From an uncultured Bdellovibrio sp. (lineage in GTDB: Bacteria > Bdellovibrionota > Bdellovibrionia > Bdellovibrionales > Bdellovibrionaceae), in the NCBI GenBank assembly GCA_946482355.1, contig CAMLRE010000146.1, forward strand, positions 1 to 6,066: a stretch of DNA of 6,066 nt, written 5' to 3'. The notes under the pieces were generated by a model. That model was not told the origin of the DNA and did not search any database. It saw only the letters and a program-made list of their open reading frames with translations. A program made the position numbers and the translations under genes. Of the stretch, positions 5,029 through 6,066 are shown piece after piece (position 1 is the first letter of the stretch; each line of letters starts with the position of its first letter).

Positions 5029-6066
5029 TCAAGAATACGGGCAATGCCACCTAAACCATTTTGTAGGATCGGAAAAATGATTGCACTTTGGGCTGAATCC
5101 CAGGCCATTGAATAGCCATCACAACTGATCGTATTACTTGGCCAGAATAACTGCGTTTCAGTGGATGTGTTCATATTGTATTTATAAACTTTTCCGCCAG
5201 AGCAGTAATAAACAAAAGGAACACCAGTACGAACGATATAGTAAAACGATTGGGCCCCCCGAGGAAGATTAACTAAATCACCAATCACTCCGCCTTCAAC
5301 CGCTGTGCGGATTAAACTGCTCCCGATATGATTAATCAACCAACGGCTGTTAGCTGAATCCCACTGGGCTTTGGTGAACTGATTAAAACTTGTCGGAGCC
5401 TTACATGTCGCAATCGGTGTTCCTGCGGCACAGTTATTTAATGAATCAACATTTATTCCGGTTTGTCCGGCTAAGTGAGTTTGTGTTCCGTCGGCGACAC
5501 TATAAAGTTTAATCATTGAATTCACTTCGGTTGTGCCGTTCCATTGATGCAGCGAACGCATTAACTGTGTTCCGTTATAACCCATTGGGCCTTGCGGATA
5601 ACCTGAAATGGCCACTTGATTTCCGATTGTGCCATCGGCCACGGTGTAATCCGTACTACCGCCACCCGCTACATCCGTCCATAAACCTGTTGAGCGAATT
5701 AAGCGCGCAAGAATTGATCCATTTCTTGTAAAGAAAATATCTCCGGTCGGAGGATCAATCACCATGGGATAATTAGCTCCCCAATATTTTACGGTGATCG
5801 GTTGGCTTACTGCCGGTGTTACAGAATCCGGTGCGCCATCTGACCCGTTACCAGCCACAAGACTTATGTTACCTCCGGCTGTGAATTCACGAATACGAAA
5901 TTCATTATTATCAACCACGATAATACGACCATCATTGGCGCGATCCATCCACAAGACGCGGCCTAAACGTGCTGAGGTCGCTTTTGATCCGTCACCATAG
6001 GCCATCGATTGACCAAATAATGATTGCACTTTGTTGCTGGCATCGATCACACGAATGCGATTACGA
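5022..6066 (-). CDS. NHL-repeat beta-propeller protein, probable secreted or surface protein (partial, 5' end outside window)
   Basis: The frame is open from the right edge (6065) to the TGA at 5024-5022, 347 residues with no start required; a GTG at 6050 is internal, because the residues before it (R-N-R-I-R-V-I-D) already fit the repeat. NHL-like units follow the pattern N.(I/F)R.(I/F)...(G/N).(I/V)..(L/F/V).G.G: the first is at the edge, and the second contains G-R-I-I-V-V-D-N-N-E-F-R-I-R-E-F-T and S-L-V-A-G-N-G. Later units diverge, with D-V-A-G-G-G and H-L-A-G-Q-T marking further turns. The second half contains four cysteines (N-N-C, A-T-C, Y-Y-C, I-S-C), and the whole is rich in Ser, Thr, Gly and Asn, as usual for exported proteins. 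NHL propellers mediate binding; the partner is unknown. The missing N-terminus probably holds a signal peptide and more repeats. Confidence 0.82.
   Translation of the reverse strand, partial: RNRIRVIDASNKVQSLFGQSMAYGDGSKATSARLGRVLWMDRANDGRIIVVDNNEFRIREFTAGGNISLVAGNGSDGAPDSVTPAVSQPITVKYWGANYPMVIDPPTGDIFFTRNGSILARLIRSTGLWTDVAGGGSTDYTVADGTIGNQVAISGYPQGPMGYNGTQLMRSLHQWNGTTEVNSMIKLYSVADGTQTHLAGQTGINVDSLNNCAAGTPIATCKAPTSFNQFTKAQWDSANSRWLINHIGSSLIRTAVEGGVIGDLVNLPRGAQSFYYIVRTGVPFVYYCSGGKVYKYNMNTSTETQLFWPSNTISCDGYSMAWDSAQSAIIFPILQNGLGGIARILDP

Noticed and set aside
5516..6000. Plus-strand open frames opposite the NHL-repeat gene
   Set aside because: They lack ribosome binding sites and recognisable protein features, and the minus-strand frame clearly codes for an NHL-repeat protein.

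Overview
The window looks like a chromosomal segment of a Gram-negative bacterium of moderate to low GC. Two genes encode exported or envelope proteins of types common in proteobacterial and bdellovibrio-like genomes: an outer-membrane-type protein and a large NHL-repeat surface protein. A DmeRF-type metal efflux operon also fits. The Bdellovibrionota assignment is only an impression from gene content, not something the sequence proves.

Layout, left to right. (1) Positions 1-526, minus strand: the 5' part of an exported protein with a signal peptide and a conserved D-[RH]-Q-H-P-H block; its 3' end lies outside the window. (2) A 144-bp divergent intergenic region. (3) Positions 671-1314, plus strand: a gene for an exported, helical, His-containing protein, broken by a clean one-base frameshift at about 1006. 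(4) Positions 1340-2902, plus strand: a fusion of a FAD-dependent oxidoreductase with a C-terminal Rieske 2Fe-2S domain (YhfW-like), only 25 bp downstream and probably in the same transcript. (5) Positions 2984-4215, plus strand: a two-gene operon of an RcnR/CsoR-family repressor with the full H3-C35-H60-H64 nickel/cobalt ligand set and a CDF exporter of the DmeF type with a 36-residue His/Asp loop. The two genes overlap by ATGA and are preceded by a promoter containing an RcnR/FrmR-type operator (C6 tract flanked by AT-rich inverted repeats). (6) A long hairpin at 4196-4231 between convergent genes, containing both stop codons. (7) Positions 4228-4991, minus strand: two small membrane proteins of 128 and 126 residues that are paralogues of each other, overlap by ATGA, and have complementary positive-charge distributions. 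(8) Positions 5022-6066, minus strand: the C-terminal part of an NHL-repeat beta-propeller protein, whose stop lies inside a hairpin that also covers the ribosome binding site of the next gene.

How they work together. The best understood unit is dmeR-dmeF: the repressor should release its operator when it binds Ni(II) or Co(II), letting the inner-membrane CDF protein pump the metal out of the cytoplasm. Whether the flanking exported proteins and the Rieske oxidoreductase belong to the same metal or redox response is inference from position. The most interesting unexplained item is the tandem pair of small paralogous membrane proteins, which resembles the arrangement of antiparallel heterodimeric transporters or channels but matches no such family that I recognise.
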